Assembly (NCBI GenBank): GCA_902546765.1
Contig: CACCLG010000007.1
Span: 1 to 50,951, forward strand
From: an uncultured Pelagibacteraceae bacterium
GTDB taxonomy: Bacteria; Pseudomonadota; Alphaproteobacteria; Pelagibacterales; Pelagibacteraceae
Direction: 5' to 3'
DNA: 50,951 bases
This document shows, in pieces, positions 9,317-18,430 of the stretch. The stretch's first letter is position 1, and every line of letters begins with the position of its first letter. Below the pieces are notes generated by a model. That model saw only the letters and a list, made by a program, of their open reading frames with translations, made no database searches and was not told where the DNA came from. The position numbers and the translations under genes are program-made.

Positions 9317-10249
9317 ATGAAACTTCTCACTGGTAACAGTAATAAAAATCTTAGTCAAAAAATATCTAAATTTTTAAAAAACAGATTAGTTAATTCAAGT
9401 ATAAGAAAATTTTCAGATGGTGAAATTTATACTGAAATAAATGAAAACATTAGAGGAAATAGTATCTTTGTAATTCAGTCGATATCATCGCCCGCTAATG
9501 ATAACCTTATGGAGTTATTGTTATGCATAGATGCATTAAAAAGATCTTCAGCTAAAAATATAACAGCTGTAATTCCATACTTTGGATACGCCAGACAAGA
9601 TAGAAAGGTAGTGCCTCGTACATCTATTTCTGCAAAGTTAGTTTCCAATTTAATTACCAAAGCGGGTGCAGATAGAGTTGTAACGGTTGACTTACATGCT
9701 GGTCAAATTCAAGGTTTCTTTGATATTCCAGTTGATAACTTATTTGCAACACCTATTTTTGCAAGACATGTAAAAAAAAAGATAAAAACCAAAAATCTAA
9801 TATGTATAGCTCCAGATGTTGGTGGAACTGAAAGAGCTAGAGCGCTTGGAAAACTTCTTAATGTGGGACTTGCAATTGTTGATAAAAGAAGACCAAAAGC
9901 AGGTCAATCACAAGTTATGAATATTATAGGAGATGTAAGAGGAAAAACTTGCATAATTGTTGATGATATCATCGACTCAGGGGGCACAATAGTAAATGCG
10001 GCTGCAGCTTTAAAAAAAAGAGGAGCAAAAGATGTTCATGTTTATGTAACTCACGGCGTTTTGAGTGGTGGAGCTGAAAATAAAATAAAAAAGTCGAATA
10101 TTAAAAATTTAGTAATAACTGATACCATCGATAACGCAGTAAAAGTTAAAAATATAAAGAATATTGAAGTGTTAACTATCTCAAATTTAGTTGGTGAAGC
10201 AATTAAAAGAATATCTAATTCAACTTCTGTATCAGATTTATTCAAATAA
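9317..10249 (+). CDS. prs: Ribose-phosphate pyrophosphokinase (PRPP synthetase)
   Basis: Makes PRPP from ribose-5-phosphate and ATP for purine, pyrimidine, histidine, tryptophan and NAD synthesis. 310 residues, typical of class I enzymes. The N-terminal FSDGEIYTEINENIRG, the ATP-loop region IPYFGYARQDRK, the cation site VDLHAGQIQGFFDIPVDN, and the PRPP-binding IIVDDIIDSGGTI are all clear. It lies 13 nt after pgeF and is followed by rplY after 45 nt; prs-rplY-pth-ychF is a common proteobacterial order. Confidence 0.98.
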   Translation: MKLLTGNSNKNLSQKISKFLKNRLVNSSIRKFSDGEIYTEINENIRGNSIFVIQSISSPANDNLMELLLCIDALKRSSAKNITAVIPYFGYARQDRKVVPRTSISAKLVSNLITKAGADRVVTVDLHAGQIQGFFDIPVDNLFATPIFARHVKKKIKTKNLICIAPDVGGTERARALGKLLNVGLAIVDKRRPKAGQSQVMNIIGDVRGKTCIIVDDIIDSGGTIVNAAAALKKRGAKDVHVYVTHGVLSGGAENKIKKSNIKNLVITDTIDNAVKVKNIKNIEVLTISNLVGEAIKRISNSTSVSDLFK

Positions 10250-10294
10250 TTTACTTGTAAATCTATATTTCATAAGTTAAAACGCCTCAATTTT

Positions 10295-10990
10295 ATGAGT
10301 ACAATTCAAGCAACAATAAGGAATACAAAAACTAAAGGTCAAGTTAATCTTCTAAGGCAAACTGGACAAGTCCCTGGGATTATTTATGGAGGAGAAAACC
10401 CTAATGAAAAGATTTCTCTATCCAAAAAAGAGGTAACTAATTTAATTAATAAAGAAAACTTTTTATCGAATGTAATCTCAATGACTATAGATGGTAATGA
10501 ACAAAAAGTTTTACCAAGAGAAATTAGTTTTGATACTGTTACAGATGAACCTATGCACATTGATTTTTTAAGAATTGTAAAAGGTGCAAAAATTATTTTA
10601 GAAATACCAGTAAGATTTATTAATCATGAACTTTCGCCAGGACTAAAAAGAGGTGGGGTTTTGAACATTGTTAGAAGAAAAGTAGAACTAAGGTGTCCAA
10701 CTGAAAATATTCCAACCGAATTAGTGGTAGATCTTGAAGGTTTAGATATTGGAGCTAGTATAAAAATTTCATTTATCAAATTGCCAGAAAATGTGACTCC
10801 AACAATTCAGGGTAGAGATTTTGTAATTGCAACTGTTGCTGCTCCAACGGTGGTTAAAGAGCCTGAAAAACCTGTTGAGGCTACAGAGGAGGCTAGTGCA
10901 GAAGGCGAGGCCACATCTGAAGGTGATAAACCAGCTGAAGGAGAAGATAAAGCAAAAGAAGAAGCTAAACCAGCTGCAGAGAAAAAATAA
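10295..10990 (+). CDS. rplY: 50S ribosomal protein L25/general stress protein Ctc (bL25)
   Basis: Ribosomal protein that binds 5S rRNA. 231 residues: the L25 domain (about 1-95, with RQTGQVPGIIYGG and EPMHIDFLRI), the longer Ctc-type beta domain (about 96-185, with IPVRFINHELSPGLKRGGVLN), and an acidic Glu/Ala/Lys tail of about 45 residues typical of alphaproteobacterial forms. The tail DNA is locally richer in G and C than its surroundings, explained by the Ala/Glu codons. Gap to pth is 30 nt; rplY-pth adjacency is conserved in many bacteria. Confidence 0.97.
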   Translation: MSTIQATIRNTKTKGQVNLLRQTGQVPGIIYGGENPNEKISLSKKEVTNLINKENFLSNVISMTIDGNEQKVLPREISFDTVTDEPMHIDFLRIVKGAKIILEIPVRFINHELSPGLKRGGVLNIVRRKVELRCPTENIPTELVVDLEGLDIGASIKISFIKLPENVTPTIQGRDFVIATVAAPTVVKEPEKPVEATEEASAEGEATSEGDKPAEGEDKAKEEAKPAAEKK

Positions 10991-11020
10991 TCTTAATAGT
11001 GAAATATATCTAAAAAAATT

Positions 11021-11581
11021 ATGCTGTTACTAGTCGGCCTAGGTAACCCTACCCCAAATTCAAATAATAATAGACACAATATTGGATTTAAAGTTGTCGA
11101 TGCAATAAATCAAAAATTTGGCCTTTCAAAACAAAAGCCAAAATTTAAAGGTTTACTCACAACTGGTAATATTGGTGAAAAAAAAGTTTATGCCATTAAA
11201 CCTTTAACTTTTATGAATAATTCTGGAATTTGCATACGAGAATTATTGGAATACTTCAAAATGGATGCAGAGGACGTCATTGTTTTTCATGATGATTTGG
11301 ATGTTGAATTTGGAAAAATAAAAGCAAAGTTTGGTGGGTCAAGCGCAGGTCACAATGGGATAGCATCAATCGATAAATTCATAGGTAAAGATTACTCTAG
11401 AGTGAGAATTGGAATTGGAAAACCAGATAAAAAGATTTCGGTATCTGACTTCGTTTTAAATGATTTTACAGATGATGAACAAGAACACTTAGAGAAAATT
11501 ACATCAAATATAATTGAGTCTTTATCTATTTTAATTGATAAAAAATTGGATTTATTTTCTAGTACTGTAAACAATAATTAA
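11021..11581 (+). CDS. pth: Peptidyl-tRNA hydrolase (Pth)
   Basis: Releases tRNA from prematurely dropped peptidyl-tRNA. 186 residues, normal length. Catalytic histidine in NNRHNIGFKVVDAI, the substrate-binding KPLTFMNNSGICI, the HDDLDVEFGKIK segment and GGSSAGHNGIASI are conserved. The first motif reads GLGNPTPNSNN rather than the usual GLGNPG--Y, a mild deviation. It ends 4 nt before ychF, as in many genomes where pth and ychF are linked. Confidence 0.97.
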   Translation: MLLLVGLGNPTPNSNNNRHNIGFKVVDAINQKFGLSKQKPKFKGLLTTGNIGEKKVYAIKPLTFMNNSGICIRELLEYFKMDAEDVIVFHDDLDVEFGKIKAKFGGSSAGHNGIASIDKFIGKDYSRVRIGIGKPDKKISVSDFVLNDFTDDEQEHLEKITSNIIESLSILIDKKLDLFSSTVNNN

Positions 11582-11585
11582 TTTA

Positions 11586-12662
11586 ATGGGTTTTAAATGT
11601 GGTATAGTTGGATTACCTAACGTGGGTAAGTCTACTCTATTTAATGCACTAACCAACTCTAGCAAAGCACAGGCAGCTAACTTTCCTTTTTGTACAATCG
11701 ACCCTAACATCGGTTTAGTTCCAGTTCCTGACGAGAGATTAGATAATTTAGTAAATATTTCAAAATCCAAAAAAAAAGTTTATACAACTATATCATTTGT
11801 TGATATTGCAGGTTTAGTCAAAGGTGCATCGAAAGGAGAAGGTTTGGGTAATAAATTTCTATCCCATATAAGAGAAGTAGACGCAATAATCCACATGATT
11901 AGATGTTTTGATTCAGACGATATTCAAAATGTCAACCCTGATGTAAACCCAGTAAGAGATTTGGAAATTATAGAAACAGAAATGAAGCTTGCAGATTTAG
12001 AGTCTATTCAAAAGAGATTGGATAAAAAAAATAGAAAAAACATTGAAGAGGATCACATTAAAATCTTAGAAAGAGCAATGTTATTAATAAATAACGATGA
12101 GAAATTGGAACATCTTGATAATGAATTTGAAAAAAAAGATATAAAAATATGTGGTTTATTATCAACTAAACCAAAGCTTTATGTGTGCAATGTTGATGAA
12201 GATAGTATCGAAAAAGGAAATAATTATACAAAGGAATTTATAGAAACATTTGGTGAAGATAACACGTTAATAATATCTGCTGATATAGAAAATCAAATTA
12301 ATGATTTAGTTGATAAAAAAGAAAAGAAAAATTTTATGGAAATGCTTAATATTAAGGAAACTGGTCTAAATAATTTGATTAAGAAAGGTTACAATTTGCT
12401 ATCTTTAGAGACCTTTTTTACATCTGGTCCAGAAGAATCGCGAGCATGGACTATGAGAAAAAATTGTACAGCACCTAAGGCAGCAGGAGAAATTCACACT
12501 GATTTTGAAAAAGGATTTATAAGAGCTGAAACTATATCGTACGATGATTTCATCAAAAATGAAGGTTGGGTAAAATCTAAGGAAAGTGGAAAAATGCGAT
12601 TAGAGGGTAAAGATTATATTGTAAAAGATGGAGATGTACTAAACTTTAGATTCAACACGTGA
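11586..12662 (+). CDS. ychF: Redox-regulated ATPase / Obg-like GTPase YchF
   Basis: TRAFAC-class P-loop NTPase that prefers ATP and binds ribosomes; linked to oxidative stress response. 358 residues. G1 GLPNVGKSTLFN (about 7-18), switch II region VDIAGLVKGASKGEGLGN, a coiled-coil insertion (about 130-200), and a C-terminal TGS-like DUF933 domain with FFTSGPEESRAW, GEIHTDFEKGFIRAE and LNFRFNT. The normal NKxD motif is replaced by a NVDEDS segment, as usual for YchF. Its last 24 nt overlap the 3' end of convergent petC. Confidence 0.98.
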   Translation: MGFKCGIVGLPNVGKSTLFNALTNSSKAQAANFPFCTIDPNIGLVPVPDERLDNLVNISKSKKKVYTTISFVDIAGLVKGASKGEGLGNKFLSHIREVDAIIHMIRCFDSDDIQNVNPDVNPVRDLEIIETEMKLADLESIQKRLDKKNRKNIEEDHIKILERAMLLINNDEKLEHLDNEFEKKDIKICGLLSTKPKLYVCNVDEDSIEKGNNYTKEFIETFGEDNTLIISADIENQINDLVDKKEKKNFMEMLNIKETGLNNLIKKGYNLLSLETFFTSGPEESRAWTMRKNCTAPKAAGEIHTDFEKGFIRAETISYDDFIKNEGWVKSKESGKMRLEGKDYIVKDGDVLNFRFNT

Positions 12663-13415
12663 CCATATTTTTTTCATACTAAAATAAACCAAAACAGTAA
12701 GAATAATTAAATAAGAAATAACTCTAAATCCAGTTTTATGTCTTGTTTCTAGGTGAGGCTCAGCTGACCACATTAAAAAATTTACTACATCTTTTGCCAT
12801 TTGCTCTTGCGTTGCTTTTGTACCGTCAGAATACTCTACTAAATCATCCGATAATGGATTAGGCATTTTTATTTTGTTTCCATACATGTATTTATTATAA
12901 TAAACACCATCATCTAATTTTATACCAGAAGGTGGGTCCTCATATCCAAGTAATAAAGAATACACATAATCTGCTCCACCCTTTCTTGCTTTAACAAGAA
13001 CAGACATATCAGGTGGATAAGCTCCACCATTTGCAGATTTTGCTTCCTCATCATTTGCATAAGGCATTACAAATTTATCTGAAAGTTTTGCTGGTCTTGT
13101 GAACATTTCTCCAGTGCTATCTGGACCGTCTGTTACCTCAAAACTCGCTGCTATAGCTTTTGCTTCAGCCTCAGAAAATTCCGGTCCACCCTTCTCAGAT
13201 AGATTTCTATAACTTAAATACTTCATTGAATGACATGAAGCACAAACCTCTGTGTATACTTGATATCCTCTTTGTAATGATGCTCTATCAAATTTTCCAA
13301 AAAGACCTTTGAATGTCCAGTCTGTCTCCAAAAATTTTGCTGTATTTTCTGCAGCAAAAGATTTCGAATTTAATACAAGAAATAATATTATTAAAAATTT
13401 AATTATATTTCTCAC
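12639..13415 (-). CDS. petC: Cytochrome c1 of the bc1 complex (PetC)
   Basis: Haem-bearing subunit that passes electrons from the Rieske protein to soluble cytochrome c. 258 residues with an N-terminal signal peptide (about 1-21, cleaved near SFAAEN), the haem-binding CASCH at 58-62, the probable axial methionine in KIKMPNPLSDD (about 189), and a single C-terminal membrane anchor (VISYLIILTVLVYFSMKK). The start codon is GTG at 13415, immediately next to the petB stop with no spacer; no better start is seen, and the signal peptide begins there. Last gene of petA-petB-petC. Confidence 0.97.
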   Translation of the reverse strand: MRNIIKFLIILFLVLNSKSFAAENTAKFLETDWTFKGLFGKFDRASLQRGYQVYTEVCASCHSMKYLSYRNLSEKGGPEFSEAEAKAIAASFEVTDGPDSTGEMFTRPAKLSDKFVMPYANDEEAKSANGGAYPPDMSVLVKARKGGADYVYSLLLGYEDPPSGIKLDDGVYYNKYMYGNKIKMPNPLSDDLVEYSDGTKATQEQMAKDVVNFLMWSAEPHLETRHKTGFRVISYLIILTVLVYFSMKKIWSRVESKV

Positions 13416-14678
13416 TTAACTGATTTTCTCTACTTTATCTCTGGCGGTCGCAAAATTTGGTGAGCCTCCCAAAACTGGCTCTGTAATACTTAATGGCAAA
13501 GGTAATGTTTTTTCCTTAAGGCCTAATACTGGGAGAATAATTAAAAAGTGAGCAAAATAATAAATTGTTCCTATTCTAGCAATTAATAAATATAGACCTT
13601 CTGCAGGCATTGCTCCTACATAGCCAAGAATTAAAACATCAGCAACTAATATCCAATAAAATTGTTTATATAATGGTCTAAAAACTGCAGATCTTATTTT
13701 TGATGTGTCTAACCATGGTAATGCTGCTAAAATTAAAATAGCTGATAGCATTGCTATAACTCCCATCAACTTGTCAGGAACAGAACGTAAAATTGCATAG
13801 AAAGGTAAAAGATACCACTCTGGAACAATATGCGCGGGAGTCACTAAAGGATTTGCCTCAATATAATTATCTGCGTGTCCTAAAACATTGGGTGAATAGA
13901 AGACAAACATAGCAAATACGATTAAAAACATTAATAGAGCAAATGCATCTTTAATTACTATGTATGGATGAAATGGAACTGTATCTTTTGATGGTTTTTT
14001 AATATCAATTCCAACAGGATTATTATTACCTGGTACATGCAACGCCCAAATGTGTAAAACTACTAATCCTAAAATTAAAAAAGGTAGTAAATAGTGAAGA
14101 GTGAAAAATCTTGTTAAAGTAGGATTATCAACAGAATATCCTCCCCACAACCATGTTGTTATACTTTCACCGACAAGTGGAATTGCACTAAATAAGTTTG
14201 TAATTACAGTTGCTCCCCAAAAACTCATCTGTCCCCATGGTAGTACATACCCCATAAAGGCTGCAGCCATCATTAACAGATAAATAATTATTCCGATAAT
14301 CCAAATAATTTCTCTTGGAGCTTTATACGATCCGTAAAATAAAGCTCTAAATATGTGAATGTAAACTGCTAAGAAAAACATTGATGCACCGTTTGCATGC
14401 ACATATCTTAACAACCATCCATAGTTCACATCTCTCATAATATGTTCAACACTACTAAATGCATGATCTACATGTGCGATGTAGTGCATAGCTAAAACTA
14501 ATCCAGTTACTATTTGAGTTATTAGGCAAAATGTTAATATTCCACCAAATGTCCACCAATAATTTAAGTTTTTTGGTGTTGGATAATCAGTTAAATGATT
14601 TACAAGCGATAATAACGGCAGTCTATCATTAAACCATTTTCCAAATTTTGAACTAGGCGTGTATTCGTGATCACTCAT
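13416..14678 (-). CDS. petB: Cytochrome b of the bc1 complex (PetB)
   Basis: Core membrane subunit of complex III carrying two b haems and the Qo and Qi quinone sites. 420 residues with eight membrane helices. Haem histidines lie in [21 protein letters not shown] and [21 protein letters not shown]. The Qo-site loop with [14 protein letters not shown] and the [14 protein letters not shown] motif (PEWY) are present. Length fits undivided alphaproteobacterial cytochrome b. It lies 8 nt after petA and abuts the GTG start of petC. Confidence 0.98.
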   Translation of the reverse strand: MSDHEYTPSSKFGKWFNDRLPLLSLVNHLTDYPTPKNLNYWWTFGGILTFCLITQIVTGLVLAMHYIAHVDHAFSSVEHIMRDVNYGWLLRYVHANGASMFFLAVYIHIFRALFYGSYKAPREIIWIIGIIIYLLMMAAAFMGYVLPWGQMSFWGATVITNLFSAIPLVGESITTWLWGGYSVDNPTLTRFFTLHYLLPFLILGLVVLHIWALHVPGNNNPVGIDIKKPSKDTVPFHPYIVIKDAFALLMFLIVFAMFVFYSPNVLGHADNYIEANPLVTPAHIVPEWYLLPFYAILRSVPDKLMGVIAMLSAILILAALPWLDTSKIRSAVFRPLYKQFYWILVADVLILGYVGAMPAEGLYLLIARIGTIYYFAHFLIILPVLGLKEKTLPLPLSITEPVLGGSPNFATARDKVEKIS

Positions 14679-14686
14679 ATATTTTA

Positions 14687-15208
14687 TTATCCAATCTTAA
14701 TAGTGTTATTATTTACAAATTCATATTTTGGAACTTCCATGTTAGTTGGTGCAGGTCCCTTTCTAATTCTTCCAGAAGTATCATAATGAGATCCATGACA
14801 TGGGCAAAACCATCCGTCATAGTCTCCTTTATCTGTAAGAGGTACACAACCTAAATGGGTACACACTCCAAGCATTACAAGCCACTCGGGCTTTTTAACT
14901 CTATCTTCATCTTTTTCTGGATGTTTTAAATCTCCTAAACTTACTTCTCTAGCTTTCTGAATTTCTTGATCTGTTCTTCTTTTAATAAAAACTGGTTTTC
15001 CTCTCCAAAGGACTGTAAGAGATTGTCCCGGTTGAACAGAGCTAATATCAACTTCTGTGCTTGCTAGAGCTTTAACTGATGCATCCGGGTTCATTTGGTC
15101 TACTACTGGCCAAATTGCTGCTCCAACTCCCACAGCTCCTGCTGCTGCTGTTGCTGTAAAAAGGAAATCTCTTCGTTCTGTCTTTTTTTTATCGTTTTTG
15201 TCCGACAT
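14687..15208 (-). CDS. petA: Rieske iron-sulfur subunit of the bc1 complex (PetA)
   Basis: Carries the high-potential [2Fe-2S] cluster that oxidises ubiquinol at Qo. 173 residues. Twin-arginine signal-anchor: RRDFL at 12-16 followed by an Ala/Gly-rich helix (about 17-36). Cluster ligands C116 and H118 (CTHLGC) and C135 and H138 (CPCHGSHYD), with C121 and C137 able to form the stabilising disulfide. First gene of the pet operon; the divergent trmL starts 60 nt away, and that gap contains a 14-nt perfect palindrome. Confidence 0.98.
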   Translation of the reverse strand: MSDKNDKKKTERRDFLFTATAAAGAVGVGAAIWPVVDQMNPDASVKALASTEVDISSVQPGQSLTVLWRGKPVFIKRRTDQEIQKAREVSLGDLKHPEKDEDRVKKPEWLVMLGVCTHLGCVPLTDKGDYDGWFCPCHGSHYDTSGRIRKGPAPTNMEVPKYEFVNNNTIKIG

Positions 15209-15268
15209 CTTTATTAATTTAATACTTTGGTAATATATGATTTCTTATAAGAAAAAAGATATTTTTCT
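15209..15268. promoter_or_regulatory. Divergent petA / trmL intergenic region with 14-nt palindrome
   Basis: The 60-nt gap must contain the petABC promoter (-) and probably a trmL-hemF-greA promoter (+). A perfect palindrome, TTTCTTATAAGAAA, occupies 15241-15254. It could be an operator for a dimeric regulator or a weak hairpin; all but two base pairs are A-T. No convincing -35/-10 pair was identified. Confidence 0.35.
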
Positions 15269-15757
15269 ATGGTAACAATGACACATAAACGGTTATTTTC
15301 TGGACCTAAAATTGCTCTCTACGAGCCTGATATACCTCAAAATACTGCTTCGATTATTAGAACATGCTCATGTCTTGGGGCGCATCTTGAAATAATTGAA
15401 CCTTGTGGTTTTCTATTTAATGATAAAAGATTTAAGAGAGTAGTTATGGATTACTTAGACGAAAAAATGATTACTTTTTATAAAGATTCTGAAGATTTTT
15501 TTGCAAAAAAGAAAGGTGAAAGAGTTATTCTTATGACAACCAAAGCTAAGACAGGTCTTGATGTTTTCAAATTTAAAAAAAATGATACAGTGCTTTTTGG
15601 TAGAGAAAGTGCTGGAGTACCAGTTTCAATTCACAAAAAAATCAAGAATAAAATTAAAATACCAATGATAAAGGAAAAAAGGTCTTTAAACCTAGCTGTA
15701 TCGGTTGCTATAACCCTTTCTGAAAATTTAAGGCAAACAAAATGGATAATGAAATAA
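15269..15757 (+). CDS. trmL: tRNA (cytidine(34)-2'-O)-methyltransferase (TrmL)
   Basis: SPOUT-fold enzyme that 2'-O-methylates the wobble base of leucine tRNAs. 162 residues. Family motifs: IALYEPDIPQNTASIIRTC at the N-terminus, VLFGRESAGVP (knot motif 2) and RSLNLAVSVAITLSENLRQ (knot motif 3). An in-frame ATG three codons later (15278) is an equally possible start. It overlaps hemF by 16 nt. Confidence 0.93.
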   Translation: MVTMTHKRLFSGPKIALYEPDIPQNTASIIRTCSCLGAHLEIIEPCGFLFNDKRFKRVVMDYLDEKMITFYKDSEDFFAKKKGERVILMTTKAKTGLDVFKFKKNDTVLFGRESAGVPVSIHKKIKNKIKIPMIKEKRSLNLAVSVAITLSENLRQTKWIMK

Positions 15758-16569
15758 AAAAAAAATTAGCCCGAAACTGGTTTAAAACTATTCAAGAGGT
15801 TTTGTGTAAAGATATTGAAGAATTAGAGGGTAGAAAAAATATATTTAAAATAACAAATTGGGAAAGAGGAAAAAAATTAAACGAAGGAGGAGGTGAATTT
15901 AGAATATTTGAAAATGGTAAAATTTTTGAAAAAGTTGGTGTAAATTTCTCTGAAGTGTATGGAAAATTCTCAAAAGAATTAAGAAATAAAGTTCCTGGAA
16001 CAAATAAAAAACCAAATTTTTGGGCATCTGGTATTTCTGTTGTGATGCATATGAAAAATCCAAATGTTCCTGCAATGCATTTTAATACAAGATACATATT
16101 TACTTCTCATGGTTGGTTTGGTGGTGGTATGGATGTAACACCATGTTTAAAAGATAAAAATTTAGAAAAGTGGTTTCACTCTGAATTAAGAAAAGCATGT
16201 AATAAACATAATAAAAATTATTATTCAAAATATAAAAAATGGTGTGATAGATATTTTTATCTACCACACAGAAATGAACCAAGAGGTATTGGTGGAATAT
16301 TTTTTGATTATAAAAAGGAAAATTGGGAAAAAGATTTTGCTTTTGTAAGGGAAGTAGGATTATGTTTTAAGAATATTTTTAGAGAGATAATATTAAAAAA
16401 ATCAAAAAAAAAGTGGACTAATAAGGAAAAAGAAATTCAATATTTGAAGAGAGGTAGATATGTTGAGTTCAATTTATTATATGATAGAGGAACAAAATTT
16501 GGACTACAAACAGGTGGAAATGTTGAAGGTATTTTAATGTCCCTACCGCCAATTGCTAAATGGAAATAA
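15742..16569 (+). CDS. hemF: Oxygen-dependent coproporphyrinogen III oxidase (HemF)
   Basis: Converts coproporphyrinogen III to protoporphyrinogen IX using O2, in haem synthesis. 275 residues, somewhat shorter than the E. coli enzyme (about 299). Conserved regions: FWASGISVVMHMKNPNVPAMH, TSHGWFGGGMDVTPC (catalytic His/Asp region), YLPHRNEPRGIGGIFFD, and the C-terminal GRYVEFNLLYDRGTKFGLQTG in separate parts. An aerobic HemF fits the neighbouring respiratory genes. The start lies inside the trmL end (16-nt overlap); greA follows after 3 nt. Confidence 0.97.
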   Translation: MDNEIKKKLARNWFKTIQEVLCKDIEELEGRKNIFKITNWERGKKLNEGGGEFRIFENGKIFEKVGVNFSEVYGKFSKELRNKVPGTNKKPNFWASGISVVMHMKNPNVPAMHFNTRYIFTSHGWFGGGMDVTPCLKDKNLEKWFHSELRKACNKHNKNYYSKYKKWCDRYFYLPHRNEPRGIGGIFFDYKKENWEKDFAFVREVGLCFKNIFREIILKKSKKKWTNKEKEIQYLKRGRYVEFNLLYDRGTKFGLQTGGNVEGILMSLPPIAKWK

Positions 16570-16572
16570 AAA

Positions 16573-17049
16573 ATGGAAAAGGAACCTATCACTGTTAACG
16601 GTTTAGAAAAACTAAAGCAGGAATTAATATTTCTTAAAGAAAAAAAGAGACCAGAAATAGTTGCAGCAATTGCAGAGGCAAGGTCTCATGGAGATTTAAA
16701 AGAAAATGCAGAATATCATGCTGCAAAAGAACAGCAGTCTCATAATGAGGGAAGAATTCAAGAAGTTGAGGATATTATAGCAAGAGCTAACGTAATTGAT
16801 GTAACAAAGATTTCAAATGATGGAAAAGTTATTTTTGGTTCATCTGTTTTTCTACAAAATTTAGATACAAATGAAAAAATAAATTACAAAATTGTTGGTA
16901 AAGACGAGGCCGATTTAAAACAAAAGTTACTTTATTTTAAATCTCCCATAGGAAAAGGTTTAATTGGTAAAAACAAAGGAGATCTTGTGGAAGTAAATAC
17001 GCCAGCAGGAGTAAAAAACTTTGAAATTATCGATGTAAAATATATTTAA
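16573..17049 (+). CDS. greA: Transcript cleavage factor GreA
   Basis: Rescues backtracked RNA polymerase by stimulating transcript cleavage in the secondary channel. 158 residues, typical. N-terminal coiled coil with the acidic tip in [17 protein letters not shown] (D and E residues near 40-44 coordinate the catalytic Mg2+), and a C-terminal FKBP-like domain ending with [18 protein letters not shown] and FEIIDVKYI. Its TAA shares TTAA (17046-17049) with the convergent cca stop. Confidence 0.98.
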   Translation: MEKEPITVNGLEKLKQELIFLKEKKRPEIVAAIAEARSHGDLKENAEYHAAKEQQSHNEGRIQEVEDIIARANVIDVTKISNDGKVIFGSSVFLQNLDTNEKINYKIVGKDEADLKQKLLYFKSPIGKGLIGKNKGDLVEVNTPAGVKNFEIIDVKYI

Positions 17050-18320
17050 TTAGAAAAAGTTTTTTCAATTTCTTTATCTGAAATACTAAATGAATTGTTT
17101 ACCCAAATATTTTCCAAATTTCTGAGTTTTTGCCCTAACTCACGACCCTCTTTTATATCAAATTTCTCCATTATACTTTTTGCTTTTATTGGAAAAACTG
17201 GTTTTTCTTTTTTCTGAAAATAATTTTTAAGCTCAATTAATTTTTTTTTCATTGTATTTGTTTTAATTAACTCAAAGTCAATTAAATCAATTACACTTGA
17301 TTTATTGTTATAATAAAAGATTTTCTCAAGGTTTTTTTTTGAAAAAAAATCTTTTTCTTTTAAATATTCAAAATTAGTCTTTAGGAATTTTATTCTATTT
17401 TTAGTGTCATTAGATAGATTGAATTTGTAAAGAAAATAATCTGCATTATCTGTCTCGTCTAAAATTAATAGAGCTAATAAAAAATCGAAACTTTTATTTA
17501 TTAGAATTTCTTCTTTTTTCTTTTCTAATTTTTTTAATATTTTTAGATTAATCAATTGAGGAAAAATAAGTGAAATAATCTCATATGAAAAATTATCCTT
17601 AACCAATTTAAATAATGCCCTTGATTTAAATATTTTATTTAATTCATCTAATAATCTTTCCTTGGATAGATTAGCAACACCACTGATATTTTGTTTTATT
17701 ATCTTTTTGATGTCATTGCTGTGATCTCTCGTACTATACAAAAGAAAAAATCTTATATACCTCAAGACTCTTAGATAATCCTCTTGAATTCTTTCATAAG
17801 AATTTCCAATAAATCTTACTGTTCCATTTTTCAGATCTTCTACTCCATTATTTGGATCAAATATATTTCCATCAATATCGGCGTATATTGAATTTATAGT
17901 AAAGTCTCTTCTAATTGAATCCTCCTTCCAGTCTTTTGTAAAAGTTACTTCAGCATGTCTTCCGTCTGTTTTAACATCCCTCCTTAAAGAAGTTATCTCA
18001 AAATTTTGATTACCTATTATTGCGGTTATTGTTCCATGTTTTATCCCAGTCTCAAAAAACTCGATTTTATTTAATGTCAAACATTCTTTTACTTGATCAG
18101 GATTAAGATTTGTTGCTAAATCTAAATCATCGTAATTTTCATTATTTAAAATTTTTCTTACACATCCACCAACATATCTTACATCGCTCCATTCGTTATG
18201 ACTAGAAATTGCATTAAAAATAGATTTTACATTTGATGTATTTTTAATATTTTGAAATAAAATTTCTTTTTGATTTAATTTTTTTTTAAAACTGAAAAAT
18301 TTAGTAAATATATTGTTCAT
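17046..18320 (-). CDS. cca: CCA tRNA nucleotidyltransferase / poly(A) polymerase family
   Basis: Class II nucleotidyltransferase, 424 residues. Head domain: VGGCVRKIL (about 50-58), catalytic DLDLATNL (DxD), the [15 protein letters not shown] region, [12 protein letters not shown] and the helical part starting [16 protein letters not shown]. The C-terminal half is lysine-rich and poorly conserved. CCA-adding and poly(A) polymerase (PcnB) members cannot be separated safely by eye; the alphaproteobacterial context favours CCA addition. The ATG at 18320 is only 3 nt from the 3' end of the upstream tRNA-Gln, with no room for a Shine-Dalgarno sequence outside the tRNA itself. Confidence 0.9.
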   Translation of the reverse strand: MNNIFTKFFSFKKKLNQKEILFQNIKNTSNVKSIFNAISSHNEWSDVRYVGGCVRKILNNENYDDLDLATNLNPDQVKECLTLNKIEFFETGIKHGTITAIIGNQNFEITSLRRDVKTDGRHAEVTFTKDWKEDSIRRDFTINSIYADIDGNIFDPNNGVEDLKNGTVRFIGNSYERIQEDYLRVLRYIRFFLLYSTRDHSNDIKKIIKQNISGVANLSKERLLDELNKIFKSRALFKLVKDNFSYEIISLIFPQLINLKILKKLEKKKEEILINKSFDFLLALLILDETDNADYFLYKFNLSNDTKNRIKFLKTNFEYLKEKDFFSKKNLEKIFYYNNKSSVIDLIDFELIKTNTMKKKLIELKNYFQKKEKPVFPIKAKSIMEKFDIKEGRELGQKLRNLENIWVNNSFSISDKEIEKTFSN

Positions 18321-18323
18321 ATT

Positions 18324-18398
18324 TGGCTGGGGTGCTAGGATTCGAACCTAGGAATGGCGGTACCAAAAACCGCTGCCTTACCACTTGGCTACACCCCA
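18324..18398 (-). tRNA. tRNA-Gln (anticodon TTG), CCA encoded
   Basis: Read on the minus strand the 75 nt fold as a standard cloverleaf: acceptor TGGGGTG pairing with CACCCCA, a D-arm with TAGCCAAGTGGTAAGGC, an anticodon stem GCGGT/ACCGC enclosing TTTTGGT (anticodon TTG), and a T-arm with CTAGGTTCGAATCCTAG. The terminal CCA is encoded (plus-strand TGG at 18324-18326). It sits between ispE and cca on the same strand, 32 nt after ispE, so it is probably part of a tRNA-mRNA transcript. Confidence 0.97.
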
Positions 18399-18430
18399 AA
18401 ATTATTTTCGTATAACACAAAAAAAAAGCT

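Noticed and set aside
10827-11033. 68-aa ORF overlapping the rplY tail in another frame
   Set aside because: It is Leu/Lys/Gln low-complexity sequence caused by the repetitive Glu/Ala/Lys codons of the L25 tail.
15792-16097. 101-aa antisense ORF opposite hemF
   Set aside because: Shadow of a well-conserved gene; no start context or family pattern. The same holds for the other antisense ORFs, such as those opposite prs, thrB, smc and atpF.
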